Shown here in pieces: positions 33,866 to 42,615 of a stretch of 64,000 nt of DNA. The stretch is from contig NZ_JBHEQA010000006.1 in the NCBI RefSeq assembly GCF_043678055.1, forward strand, positions 62,001 through 126,000, in the 5' to 3' direction. Source of the stretch: Spongiimicrobium salis. GTDB taxonomy: Bacteria; Bacteroidota; Bacteroidia; Flavobacteriales; Flavobacteriaceae. The position numbers and the translations under genes are program-made. Below the pieces are notes generated by a model. The model had not been told where the DNA came from, ran no database searches, and was given only the letters and a program-made list of their open reading frames with translations. Position 1 is the first letter of the stretch. The number at the start of each line of letters is the position of its first letter.

Positions 33866-33896
33866 TTGATTTTATCCTAAGAAACCTTTACTTTAG
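33866..33896 (+). promoter_or_regulatory. Probable promoter of the LuxR-type regulator gene
   Basis: TTG (33866-33868) and TACTTTAG (33889-33896, one mismatch to TAnnTTTG) are 20 bases apart. Transcription would begin near 33902, after the ATG at 33899, which supports ATG 33920 as the true start of the gene. Confidence 0.45.
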
Positions 33897-33919
33897 TAAT
33901 GTTCTTTAGAAACCATATC

Positions 33920-34897
33920 ATGCATAAAAAGCGGCTCTTCTTTCTGTTTTTGACCCTTTGCACGGGCTTGATGGCCCAAAAAGGAATATCTGGTTATATC
34001 CAAAATGTAGATAGCCCCCAATGGGAACCTAAAGTGGTGTTGACCAAAATAGCATTAAAAGATATCCCGGACTATACCAAGGCGAGCTTTGTTGCGGCTG
34101 CAGATATCGATACAGAGGGCTATTTTTCCTTTGATGGACATTTAATTTCAGAAGAAGATAATATCTATAGGATTCACGTGAATAGCCTATTAAAGCCTTT
34201 GGATTCCAGTAGGGTTGATGAGCATCTTTTTATCGCTTCCCGTCAAGATATCGTAAAATTTAAGAAAACGGGTAACCCTTTTTCGGCCTATTCAACGACT
34301 AATATTGCCGACAAAGAATGGCAAAAACTACGGAAGTTTGAGATGGATTTTTATAAAGAGCGACGTTTAGCCGAGGAAAGGGACGGGGAGGTGAACTTAA
34401 CAAGCTATACCAAGGATTCCCTTCGCATATTATTGGTAAAGCTGATCGGTATCAAGGAACTGGCGAATAAAGATTTATTGGATACGGACATTGCCTCAAA
34501 TACGGACTACTATATTGCTTTTTTAAACGAATTGAAGCAAAGTGAATTGCGGCAAGAAGAGTACTTTTTTTTAGAAAAGAAATTAGCTTTTTTAACTACG
34601 GATATTGTAGAGCAGAAATACGCTTACAGTAAAATAATTAATATGGTACTGGTCATAGTGCTTATACTTTTAGTGCTGTTCGGATGGTTTAAAAGAAGAT
34701 CAAAACAAGAAGTTTCTATGGATCTGAGCAGGCAAGAACAGAATATTCACGCCCTTATCTTAGCCGGGAAAAGCAATAAGGAAATTGCAAATGAACTTTT
34801 TATCAGCGTAAGTACGGTAAAAACGCATATCACCAATATGTATGGGAAGTTAAAGGTGTCCAATAGGAAAGAATTACTTCAAAAAACTACAAATTAG
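33920..34897 (+). CDS. Membrane-anchored LuxR-type transcriptional regulator
   Basis: The 325-residue protein combines three parts: a signal peptide (LFFLFLTLCTGLMAQ), a ~215-residue periplasmic domain with beta-rich start and helical end, and a single transmembrane helix at about 240-260 (INMVLVIVLILLVLFGW). A cytoplasmic LuxR helix-turn-helix follows at about 268-322 ('LAGKSNKEIANELFISVSTVKTHITN' in two parts). The topology lets an envelope signal be read directly by a DNA-binding domain without a kinase. The periplasmic part has no domain I recognise. The target genes are unknown; the adjacent DUF2723 gene starts 70 bases downstream in the same direction. Confidence 0.82.
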   Translation: MHKKRLFFLFLTLCTGLMAQKGISGYIQNVDSPQWEPKVVLTKIALKDIPDYTKASFVAAADIDTEGYFSFDGHLISEEDNIYRIHVNSLLKPLDSSRVDEHLFIASRQDIVKFKKTGNPFSAYSTTNIADKEWQKLRKFEMDFYKERRLAEERDGEVNLTSYTKDSLRILLVKLIGIKELANKDLLDTDIASNTDYYIAFLNELKQSELRQEEYFFLEKKLAFLTTDIVEQKYAYSKIINMVLVIVLILLVLFGWFKRRSKQEVSMDLSRQEQNIHALILAGKSNKEIANELFISVSTVKTHITNMYGKLKVSNRKELLQKTTN

Positions 34898-34967
34898 TAC
34901 CCGTACTAGTCCCTAATTCCAACTAGAATTATTATGGAACTCATGCCTTGGATGCGACCTTGCATTC

Positions 34968-37900
34968 ATGATGCAATGGATTAATAATTTGAAAAAACAA
35001 TGGCCCAATACCCCCTTGGAGCGTTGGAATATTATTTTGGGATGGGCTGTATTTGTAATCGCTTGGGGAATCTATAGTCTCACCATTGAACCCACGGTTA
35101 GTTTTTGGGATGCTGGGGAGTATATCGCCACTTCTGCAAAATTGGAAGTGGCACATCCGCCCGGCGCTCCTCTATTACAGATGATAGGAGCTTTTTTTGC
35201 CATGTTCGCATTTTCACCCTCCCAGGTGGCTCTAATGGTAAATTATGTTTCTACGGTATCCAGTGCTTTTACCATCGTATTTATGTTCTGGACCTTGACC
35301 AATTTACTCGGTAAACTTACCGTCAAGGAACAAGGGCCAAACACTGCCAAGACCATTGCAATTTTAGGAAGCGCTTTGGTGGGGAGCCTGGCCTTTACGT
35401 TTTCCGATAGTTTTTGGTTCAATGCGGTAGAAACGGAAGTATATTCTATGGCCAGCTTTATCATGGCCCTTTTATTATGGTTGGGTTTAAAATGGGTAGA
35501 TGCCATGGAATCCCCGCGGGCTAATAAATGGCTATTGCTGATCTGCTTTGTTGTAGGACTTACGTTTGGGATTCAATTTATGGGCTTTTTGGCCATTCCA
35601 TCCATTGTACTGTTGTTCTTTTTTAAAAAATACGAAACCTTTACGTTCAAACGATTTTGTATCGCCAATATCGTGGCGGTGGGAACACTTCTCTTGGTGT
35701 TTAAGTTTTCCTTGACTTATGTGCTGAAATTGTTCGGTTGGTCTGAAGTGTTCTTTGTCAATACTTTTGGGCTGCCGTTTAATTCCGGTAGTGTACTCAT
35801 GGGATTGTTTTTGGCTTTCCTGTTTTATATAGGACTCCGCTATACCAGAAAAAGGAATTATCACATGGCGAATACCCTTATTTTAGCCACGTTGTTTCTG
35901 TTTTTAGGATTTTCATCCTGGTTGGCGTTGCCCATTAGGGCCAATGCCCACGTGGCAATCAATGAGAACGACCCTTCAGATGCCCGGGCGTTGCTGGCGT
36001 ATTACAATAGAGAGCAATATCCAAGTCCGGATAGTCCTTTTTATGGAACCTATTACTCCAATCGATATGCTTCTTCCAATACGAATAAGGATGATCGGCC
36101 CAAATATGAAAAAGATAAAGTGCTGGGGAAGTATAAAATTGTGAATCAGTACAAAAATGTACTTCAAGGAGCCCATGAAGATCATGTGGGTTTTTTACCT
36201 AGAATGTGGAGCAGTACCAATGCTGCCAACTATATGAAATATTTTGGTGCTTTGGATTTCCATATAAAACCAGAATACCGGTCCGATCAGCAACTCAAAA
36301 CGGCGGTTCGGCAGTACAAAGAAGCCTATGCCCAGGGGAAACTGGATGAAGAGGATTATATTCGGTTTTTAGAAGAATCCGGTGACTATATAGAAGTGGT
36401 TCCGGTAACACTGGCCCAGAATTTAAATTATATGCTCCAATACCAATTTAATTATATGTATTGGCGGTATTTTATGTGGAATTTTGTTGGGCGTTCCAAT
36501 GATATACAAGGGCAATATGATGGGAACGGGGAATGGCTCAGCGGGATTACTTTTTTGGATGAAATGCGTTTGGGCAGTCAAGATAATCTTCCTTCCGATG
36601 TTAAGGATAATAAGGCAAGAAATACCTATTTCTTTTTGCCATTTATACTTGGACTATTGGGCATTGTCTTTCAACTATCTAGAAACCCCAAACAATTTTG
36701 GGTGCTCTTTGTATTTTTTATGTTTACAGGGCTGGCCATTCAGTTCTATACAAATCCTCCGATTTTTCAACCCCGGGAACGCGATTATTCCCTAGTGGGG
36801 TCGTTCTACATCTTTGCAATTTGGATTGGCCTAGGGGCTTATGGATTGTACACTGCTTTTTCCCAAATTCTCCCTACCAAAATCTGGTCTATAGGATCTA
36901 TATTACTGTGTTTAGTGGCTGTACCCGGACTGATGGGCTATCAAAACTGGGACGATCATGATCGGTCGGATCGATACACGGCCAACGCCATGGCAAAAGC
37001 CTATTTGGATTCTGCACAAGAAGGAGCAGGGGCCATTCTATTTACCATTGGGGATAATGATACTTTTCCGTTGTGGTACATGCAAGAAATAGAAGCGTAT
37101 CGTACCGATGTGCGCATCATTGTCACCGGGTATTTTGCGGCCGACTGGTATATTGATCAAATGAAGCGTAGATCCTATAACAGTCCAGCAATACCTTCCC
37201 AAATTACGCATGATAAATACGCCTATGGGACAAGAGATTTAATATATCACCATGGACTTACCGAAGAGCGTTGGGACATCAAGGATTGGGTCAATTGGGT
37301 AGATAGTGACAAACCCCAGACCAAATTTAAATATATTATGGAACGGCAAGGCGTGGATATACGAACGCAACCTCCGCATATTTTAGAAACGGTATACTAC
37401 CCGACCAATAAGATTCGTATTCCGGTCAACAAAAAAAATGTATTGGACAGCGGTTTGGTACGCCCAGAAGATGCTCACCTTATTTTGGATTACATTGATA
37501 TCGACCTTCCAAAAACGGCTCTGTACAAGAATAGAATGATGATGTTGGACGTTCTGGCCAACAATGATTGGAAACGCCCCATATATTTTTCTGGAGGGAG
37601 TTATGAAGATGAAGAATATTTATGGTTGAAGGATTATTTGCAATTAGATGGACTCATCTACAAGTTAGTTCCCATCAAAACTAAAAATGAAAGTCCGTTT
37701 GAATTGGGGAGACTAGACAGTGAACTCATGTATGCAATGGTGAAAAAATGGGATTGGGGCAATGCCGGAAGTCCAGATATTTATCACGATCCGCAAACAA
37801 GAAAGCAAGGAGGGGTGAGTTTTAGGATTAGTCTTGCACGATTGACAGAAACACTCATTGCTGAAGGAAAAACAGAGAAAGCGAAAGAGATTATTGCCCT

Positions 37901-38231
37901 GGCCATGCAAAATATCCCTTTGGAGTATTTTGGTTACTATACGTTCGTAGAACCTTTTTTAGATGGATATTATAAAGTGGGTGAACAAGAAAAAGGAAAT
38001 GAGCTTTTCCGGAAACTAAAGAAGAAATATCAAGAAGAATTGGAGTATTTGTTAGGGATGACCACGGAAGAACAATACCGCAATATTGAAAGCCTTTATG
38101 CCAATGTGAGTGCCTATCAACGTATCGTTGACATTTTGATCAGAAATAAGGAAACAGCAGTTGCGGAGACCGAAGCTGTAATATTCAACGAATATTTAGA
38201 AAAATTCGCCCCCTTCCTAGCGGAAGAATAG
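34968..38231 (+). CDS. DUF2723 membrane glycosyltransferase-like protein
   Basis: This 1087-residue protein has about 11-12 transmembrane helices in the N-terminal two thirds and a soluble C-terminal part with TPR-like helices near 960-1080. The first periplasmic loop holds the family signature 'VSFWDAGEYIATSAKLEVAH' followed by PPGAP, with acidic residues like the catalytic loop of GT-C mannosyltransferases. DUF2723 includes animal TMEM260, reported as a protein O-mannosyltransferase, so protein O-glycosylation in the envelope is a reasonable guess; Bacteroidota do have general O-glycosylation. The start is ATG 34968 (or 34971). It converges with gldA, only 16 bases apart. Confidence 0.85.
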   Translation: MMQWINNLKKQWPNTPLERWNIILGWAVFVIAWGIYSLTIEPTVSFWDAGEYIATSAKLEVAHPPGAPLLQMIGAFFAMFAFSPSQVALMVNYVSTVSSAFTIVFMFWTLTNLLGKLTVKEQGPNTAKTIAILGSALVGSLAFTFSDSFWFNAVETEVYSMASFIMALLLWLGLKWVDAMESPRANKWLLLICFVVGLTFGIQFMGFLAIPSIVLLFFFKKYETFTFKRFCIANIVAVGTLLLVFKFSLTYVLKLFGWSEVFFVNTFGLPFNSGSVLMGLFLAFLFYIGLRYTRKRNYHMANTLILATLFLFLGFSSWLALPIRANAHVAINENDPSDARALLAYYNREQYPSPDSPFYGTYYSNRYASSNTNKDDRPKYEKDKVLGKYKIVNQYKNVLQGAHEDHVGFLPRMWSSTNAANYMKYFGALDFHIKPEYRSDQQLKTAVRQYKEAYAQGKLDEEDYIRFLEESGDYIEVVPVTLAQNLNYMLQYQFNYMYWRYFMWNFVGRSNDIQGQYDGNGEWLSGITFLDEMRLGSQDNLPSDVKDNKARNTYFFLPFILGLLGIVFQLSRNPKQFWVLFVFFMFTGLAIQFYTNPPIFQPRERDYSLVGSFYIFAIWIGLGAYGLYTAFSQILPTKIWSIGSILLCLVAVPGLMGYQNWDDHDRSDRYTANAMAKAYLDSAQEGAGAILFTIGDNDTFPLWYMQEIEAYRTDVRIIVTGYFAADWYIDQMKRRSYNSPAIPSQITHDKYAYGTRDLIYHHGLTEERWDIKDWVNWVDSDKPQTKFKYIMERQGVDIRTQPPHILETVYYPTNKIRIPVNKKNVLDSGLVRPEDAHLILDYIDIDLPKTALYKNRMMMLDVLANNDWKRPIYFSGGSYEDEEYLWLKDYLQLDGLIYKLVPIKTKNESPFELGRLDSELMYAMVKKWDWGNAGSPDIYHDPQTRKQGGVSFRISLARLTETLIAEGKTEKAKEIIALAMQNIPLEYFGYYTFVEPFLDGYYKVGEQEKGNELFRKLKKKYQEELEYLLGMTTEEQYRNIESLYANVSAYQRIVDILIRNKETAVAETEAVIFNEYLEKFAPFLAEE

Positions 38232-38247
38232 GCTCCTTTGTTATGGA

Positions 38248-39141
38248 CTATTGCGTCAACTCAGTGAATAAACTTTCCAAATTCCTGTTTTTGCGACTCA
38301 ATTGAAGCGTTTTTAATTCATTGTCATGGGCAAAGTCAAAAACGGCAGGGCGCATATCTTTGACAGTGTCAAAGGTGATTTCATAAACAAAACCTCCAAT
38401 ATTCTTTACGCTTTTGGTATGGGGTATTTTCTGGATCAGTGCCTCCTCTACACGATAGTCAAATTCTACTTCAATGATTTGTTCGTCCGCTTCCCGAAGT
38501 TCCTCCAGTGTCTTATCGGCAACAAGGACACCTTTGTTAATAATCAAAACGCGATCGCAAACGGCTTCTACTTCCTTCATGATATGGGTAGAAAGCAAAA
38601 TAGTCTTTTCTTTTCCGATCTCTAGAATTAATTTCCGTATTTCCTGGAGCTGATTGGGATCTAAACCTGTAGTGGGTTCATCCAAAATAAGAACTTCAGG
38701 GTCGTGCAGTAGAGCAGCGGCCAGACCAACCCGTTGACGGTATCCTTTGGAGAGTTGTTCTATTTTTTTATGGGATTCCGGATGCAGCCCAGTTTGCTCG
38801 ATCACGTCTAAAATACGTCCTTTATCTACCTTATAAACATCGGCATTAAACGCTAGGTATTCCTTAACATACATATCCAAATACAACGGATTGTGCTCTG
38901 GAAGATACCCAATGCTTTTTTGAACACTTTTTTTATCCGAAAAAACGTTAAAAGCATTTACTTCGGCCTCCCCTTTATCCGCAGTGTAATACGTGGTCAA
39001 AATTTTCATCATCGTAGACTTTCCAGCACCATTGGGACCTAAAAAACCTACGATCTCTCCTTTCTTTATGGCAAAAGAAACATTGTTCAACGCCTTTTGG
39101 TTCCCAAAATTTTTACTGACATTCTTGACCGTAATGGACAT
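38248..39141 (-). CDS. gldA: Gliding-motility ABC transporter ATP-binding protein GldA
   Basis: This 297-residue ABC ATPase has Walker A 'GPNGAGKST' (about residue 36), signature 'LSKGYRQRVGLAAALLHDPE' (about 135), Walker B 'VLILDEPTTGLDPNQ' and the H-loop 'LLSTHIMKE'. The sequence, including 'LPEHNPLYLDMYVKEYLAF', fits GldA, the ATPase that with GldF and GldG forms an ABC transporter needed for gliding in Flavobacterium. GldF/GldG are not in the window, as is usual. It is transcribed away from the aromatic operon, with its start 264 bases from the leader-peptide start. Confidence 0.92.
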   Translation of the reverse strand: MSITVKNVSKNFGNQKALNNVSFAIKKGEIVGFLGPNGAGKSTMMKILTTYYTADKGEAEVNAFNVFSDKKSVQKSIGYLPEHNPLYLDMYVKEYLAFNADVYKVDKGRILDVIEQTGLHPESHKKIEQLSKGYRQRVGLAAALLHDPEVLILDEPTTGLDPNQLQEIRKLILEIGKEKTILLSTHIMKEVEAVCDRVLIINKGVLVADKTLEELREADEQIIEVEFDYRVEEALIQKIPHTKSVKNIGGFVYEITFDTVKDMRPAVFDFAHDNELKTLQLSRKNRNLESLFTELTQ

Positions 39142-39365
39142 AAGGATATATTTTTTGTAAAAATAGAAAAATTAAGGGGATACCGCTTTTACTTTTGCAG
39201 CGGAAATCAGGGGAAATCACCACTTGAAAAAGAATAACGACAGTGATATATATCAAAAGAATAAAGCGCAAGTATGGCAGATTCGTAAAAAAAAGCCATT
39301 TGCTCCGTGAAATTCTTAAAATATACCAACACACATAGAAGATTCAAAAAAAAATAAAGATAAAA

Positions 39366-39395
39366 TTTGATTTTTGAATTTAATAATTACCTTAG
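39366..39395 (+). promoter_or_regulatory. Promoter of the attenuated aromatic operon
   Basis: TTTG (39366-39369) and TACCTTAG (39388-39395, one mismatch) are separated by 18 bases. Transcription would begin near 39401, about five bases before the leader-peptide start codon. Confidence 0.6.
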
Positions 39396-39405
39396 CCGAA
39401 GATTT

Positions 39406-39483
39406 ATGAGAACAACAACACAAAACTATTTCTGGGCAGGATTCTATTTTTACTTCTTTAAAAGAGAGGCGGAACTGTTCTAG
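39406..39483 (+). CDS. Aromatic-rich leader peptide of the pheA operon
   Basis: This 25-codon open frame runs from ATG 39406 to TAG 39481-39483. Residues 8-18 read YFWAGFYFYFF, so nine of eleven are Phe, Tyr or Trp; the whole peptide has six Phe, three Tyr and one Trp. It lies between a promoter and an intrinsic terminator in front of pheA. Such run-on aromatic codons are the sensor of ribosome-mediated attenuation, as in the pheL/pheA system of enterobacteria. Stalling on scarce Phe- or Tyr-tRNA would place the ribosome at about 39427-39459. It is too short for usual gene calling. Confidence 0.88.
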   Translation: MRTTTQNYFWAGFYFYFFKREAELF

Positions 39484-39540
39484 ATATATATGAAGATATA
39501 GATAATAGTAAGTTCCGAAAGCATTCGGAACTTTTTTTTT
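39470..39540 (+). terminator. Attenuator: terminator and competing antiterminator of the pheA operon
   Basis: The terminator is AGTTCCGAA (39511-39519) with TTCGGAACT (39524-39532), loop AGCA, followed by a run of nine T. The competing pairing is CGGAACT (39470-39476), inside the end of the leader-peptide frame, with AGTTCCG (39511-39517). A ribosome that reaches the stop codon at 39481 covers 39470-39476 and lets the terminator form. A ribosome stalled in the aromatic run leaves it free. pheA begins 34 bases after the U-run. Confidence 0.88.
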
Positions 39541-39574
39541 GCCCAAAAGGCAGCGCAAAATAAAGAAAGTATAG

Positions 39575-40399
39575 ATGGCATTGAAAATAGCAATACAGGG
39601 AATCAAAGGCTCAAACCACTATCAGGTAACACAGGATTATTATACAGAGGATGTAGAATTGATAGAGTGTATGTCTTTTGATGCCTTGGTATGGCAATTG
39701 CTTAATGGTGCGGCAGATGAAGCGGTTATGGCTATAGAAAACTCCATTGCAGGTTCTATTATCCCCAACTATGCCTTGGTGTATAACAATAAACTACATA
39801 TAACAGGGGAATACTATTTAAATATTCACCATAACCTCATGGTACGGGAAGGGCAGAAAATTGAAGATATTGAGGAAGTTCATTCCCACCCCATGGCCTT
39901 ATTGCAATGCAAGGATTTTTTAAAAAATTATCCGCATATGAAATTGGTTGAAGCCGTGGATACCGCAGAGATGGCTAAAAGAATACAGGATAATGGTCTT
40001 TCTGGAGTAGCGGCAATAGCTCCGAGCGGTGCGGCAGATTTGTATGGTTTGGAAATAATTGCTTCTGAAATACAGACCATTTCCAACAATGCTACACGAT
40101 TTATTATTTTGAGAAAGCAAAAAGAGAACACCCTAAGCGATGTCGACAAAGCCTCCCTGCGTTTTGTTTTAGATCATAAGCGGGGAAGTTTGGCCGCGGT
40201 TTTGAATGTGTTGAGCGATTGTGATCTAAATCTGACCAAAATACAATCGTTACCCATTATTGAGCAACCCTGGAAATATGCTTTTTTTGTGGATGTAACC
40301 TTCAAAACCTATAACGACTATGCCAAGGCGAAGTCTTTATTGGAAATTATGGCCGAGGAGTTTATGGTGTTGGGAGAATATAAAAACAGAAGAATATGA
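39575..40399 (+). CDS. pheA: Prephenate dehydratase with ACT domain
   Basis: This enzyme converts prephenate to phenylpyruvate, the committed step to phenylalanine. The 274 residues comprise a bilobal dehydratase domain (about 1-185), with 'AVMAIENSIAGSIIPNYALV' near residue 55 and the catalytic-site 'NNATRF' motif near 175. A C-terminal ACT domain follows (about 195-270, 'KRGSLAAVLNVLSDCDLNLT' and 'KIQSLPI') that normally binds phenylalanine for feedback inhibition. It has no chorismate mutase domain; that activity is fused to the DAHP synthase three genes on. It is the first gene after the attenuator and overlaps the next gene by four bases (ATGA). Confidence 0.95.
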   Translation: MALKIAIQGIKGSNHYQVTQDYYTEDVELIECMSFDALVWQLLNGAADEAVMAIENSIAGSIIPNYALVYNNKLHITGEYYLNIHHNLMVREGQKIEDIEEVHSHPMALLQCKDFLKNYPHMKLVEAVDTAEMAKRIQDNGLSGVAAIAPSGAADLYGLEIIASEIQTISNNATRFIILRKQKENTLSDVDKASLRFVLDHKRGSLAAVLNVLSDCDLNLTKIQSLPIIEQPWKYAFFVDVTFKTYNDYAKAKSLLEIMAEEFMVLGEYKNRRI

Positions 40400-41544
40400 T
40401 GGTAACCGCTAACCGATTGAATACTGTTGAAGAATACTATTTCTCTAAGAAATTACGGGAAGTAAGGGGTCTGATTGCTGAAGGGAAACCCATCATCAAT
40501 ATGGGAATTGGCAGTCCGGATTTAGATCCGCCTACCGCCGTTATAGACGCTTTACAGGATGCCATGAAAGAGAAAGGGGCCCATCAATATCAGAGTTATC
40601 AGGGGCTGCCTCAGTTGCGTAAGGCCATGGCCTTATTTTATAAAACAAATTTTAAGGTAAACTTAGACGCTTCGGATGAAATATTGCCCCTAATGGGATC
40701 CAAAGAAGGAATCATGCACATAAGTATGGCCTTTTTGAATGAAGGAGATCTTGTTTTATTACCCAATCCAGGGTATCCTACCTATACTTCGGTTAGTAAA
40801 TTGGTCGGTGCAATTCCCATGCAGTATGATTTACGGGAAGAGAATGAATGGTTTCCAGACCTAGAGGCCTTGGAAAAGCAGGATTTGTCCAAGGTAAAAC
40901 TCATGTGGATAAGCTATCCACATATGCCTACCGGTGCTACTGCTAGTAGAAAACAATTGGAAAAATTAGTGCATTTTGCCCAAAAACATCAAATCTTATT
41001 GGTCAATGACAATCCCTATAGTTTTGTATTGAATACCGACTGTATTAGCATTTTGGAAGTAGCCGGGAGTAAAGCAGTAGCCTTGGAATTAAATTCTTTG
41101 AGCAAAACCTTCAATATGGCAGGATGGCGTGTGGGGATGGTGTCTGGCAGTAAGGCACATATTGAGGCTATTTTGAAAGTGAAGAGTAATATGGACTCTG
41201 GAATGTTCTATGGAGTACAAAAAGGAGCTATAGCAGCATTGGAGAGCAGTGTGGATTGGTTTCAACAATTGAACGCCATCTATGCCTCTAGAAGAAAGCG
41301 TATATACGCCTTGGCAGATAGGTTACAGTGTAGTTACGACAAAGGAGCCGTAGGTATGTTTGTTTGGGCTAAATTGCCTAAAGGTGCAGGCCCGGCAGAA
41401 GAGTTTATTGACAAGGTATTGTATGAAAAACACATTTTTATCACCCCCGGAACTATTTTTGGAAGCCGGGGAGAAGGGTATATTCGCTTTTCACTATGCG
41501 TGACCGAGGAGAAAATAGAGGAAGCAATTGCCAGGTTTGAATAG
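40396..41544 (+). CDS. Class I/II PLP-dependent aminotransferase (aromatic amino acid type)
   Basis: This 382-residue fold-type I aminotransferase has 'GIGSPDLDPP' near residue 35, 'LPNPGYPTYTS' near 122, 'SYPHMPTGA' near 175, 'NDNPYSF' near 205 and the PLP-lysine motif 'LNSLSKTFNMAGWRVG' near 235. It lies between pheA and tyrA, with an ATGA overlap with pheA, which argues that it transaminates phenylpyruvate and/or hydroxyphenylpyruvate. An aspartate or LL-diaminopimelate aminotransferase-like specificity cannot be excluded from sequence. The start could be either ATG of the ATGATG at 40396. Confidence 0.9.
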   Translation: MMVTANRLNTVEEYYFSKKLREVRGLIAEGKPIINMGIGSPDLDPPTAVIDALQDAMKEKGAHQYQSYQGLPQLRKAMALFYKTNFKVNLDASDEILPLMGSKEGIMHISMAFLNEGDLVLLPNPGYPTYTSVSKLVGAIPMQYDLREENEWFPDLEALEKQDLSKVKLMWISYPHMPTGATASRKQLEKLVHFAQKHQILLVNDNPYSFVLNTDCISILEVAGSKAVALELNSLSKTFNMAGWRVGMVSGSKAHIEAILKVKSNMDSGMFYGVQKGAIAALESSVDWFQQLNAIYASRRKRIYALADRLQCSYDKGAVGMFVWAKLPKGAGPAEEFIDKVLYEKHIFITPGTIFGSRGEGYIRFSLCVTEEKIEEAIARFE

Positions 41545-41680
41545 AAAAAAAGAGGCCCGGGAGTATTTGGGCAGCGTAAAAAGTGCAAAAACAAGAATTG
41601 AGGGAACATAAGAAATCCTAGTTTTGGATTTTACCCCTAGCGATATATAGGGAATTCTGGATGCAGAAATTAGAATAGAA

Positions 41681-42544
41681 ATGAATGTATTTGTAATAGG
41701 TATTGGATTAATTGGAGGTTCCATGGCTAAGGATATCAAAAACTTGTATCCAGAATGCAAAGTACATGGTATTGATACCAATGCCGCACATTTGGAAGAA
41801 GCATTCTCTCTTGGAATCATTGATATAAAGAGCGACCTTCAACACTTGGGAGATGCAGATTTTGTAATTGTAAGTATCCCTGTGGATGTAACCGTGAAAG
41901 AACTCCCACGAATATTGGACCAAGTGCATGATAATGCAATAGTTATAGATGTAGGTTCCACAAAGGCCTTAGTCTGTAAAGCTGTTGAAACACATCCAAA
42001 ACGAAGAAATTTTTTAGCTTGTCATCCTATTTCCGGAACAGAGTTTTCTGGCCCAAGTGCAGCCATTTATGGATTGTACAAAGGAAAGACAAACATCATT
42101 TGTGAAGTAGAGAAGACCGCGTTTAAGTTGCAGGAAAAAGCCTTGGATTTGTTTCGGGATTTGGGCATGCGAATTCGGTATATGAATCCCGAAGCCCATG
42201 ACAAGCATATTGCATATGTTTCCCATTTATCGCATATCAGCTCGTTTATGTTGGGCAAAACGGTCATTGAGAAAGAAAAAAATGAACGGGATATCTTTGA
42301 TATGGCGGGAAGTGGTTTTGAAAGCACCGTGCGTTTGGCAAAAAGTTCCCCCGCCATGTGGACGCCTATTTTTGAGCAGAATAAAACCAATGTGATAGAG
42401 ACCCTGGAAGAGTACATACAGAATCTGGAAGCTTTTAAAACCATGCTTTTAAAAGATGATTTTAAAGGAATATATAAGGAGATGGACAATACCAATAAGA
42501 TTAAAGAAATACTGAAAGGTCTGTCGCCGGCACTGAAAAAATAA
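41681..42544 (+). CDS. tyrA: Prephenate dehydrogenase
   Basis: This 287-residue enzyme oxidatively decarboxylates prephenate to hydroxyphenylpyruvate for tyrosine. The NAD(P) motif 'VIGIGLIGGSMAKDIK' opens the protein; 'DVGSTKALV' near residue 90, 'FLACHPISGTEFSGP' near 110 and 'DKHIAYVSHLSH' near 180 (with the catalytic His) are family marks. There is no ACT or chorismate mutase domain. It lies 136 bases after the aminotransferase, a longer gap than elsewhere in the operon, with only weak hairpins in it. Confidence 0.95.
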   Translation: MNVFVIGIGLIGGSMAKDIKNLYPECKVHGIDTNAAHLEEAFSLGIIDIKSDLQHLGDADFVIVSIPVDVTVKELPRILDQVHDNAIVIDVGSTKALVCKAVETHPKRRNFLACHPISGTEFSGPSAAIYGLYKGKTNIICEVEKTAFKLQEKALDLFRDLGMRIRYMNPEAHDKHIAYVSHLSHISSFMLGKTVIEKEKNERDIFDMAGSGFESTVRLAKSSPAMWTPIFEQNKTNVIETLEEYIQNLEAFKTMLLKDDFKGIYKEMDNTNKIKEILKGLSPALKK

Positions 42545-42615
42545 GGTAACGTCCTAAGATGATACCGATTTAAATAGATAATAAGAGAAACTAATAATTG
42601 TAAAAATTTGAACGA

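Noticed and set aside
41545..41680. Regulatory RNA in the gap between the aminotransferase and tyrA
   Set aside because: Only short, weak hairpins are visible (GCCC/GGGC and CCCTA/TAGGG), with no recognisable family core.
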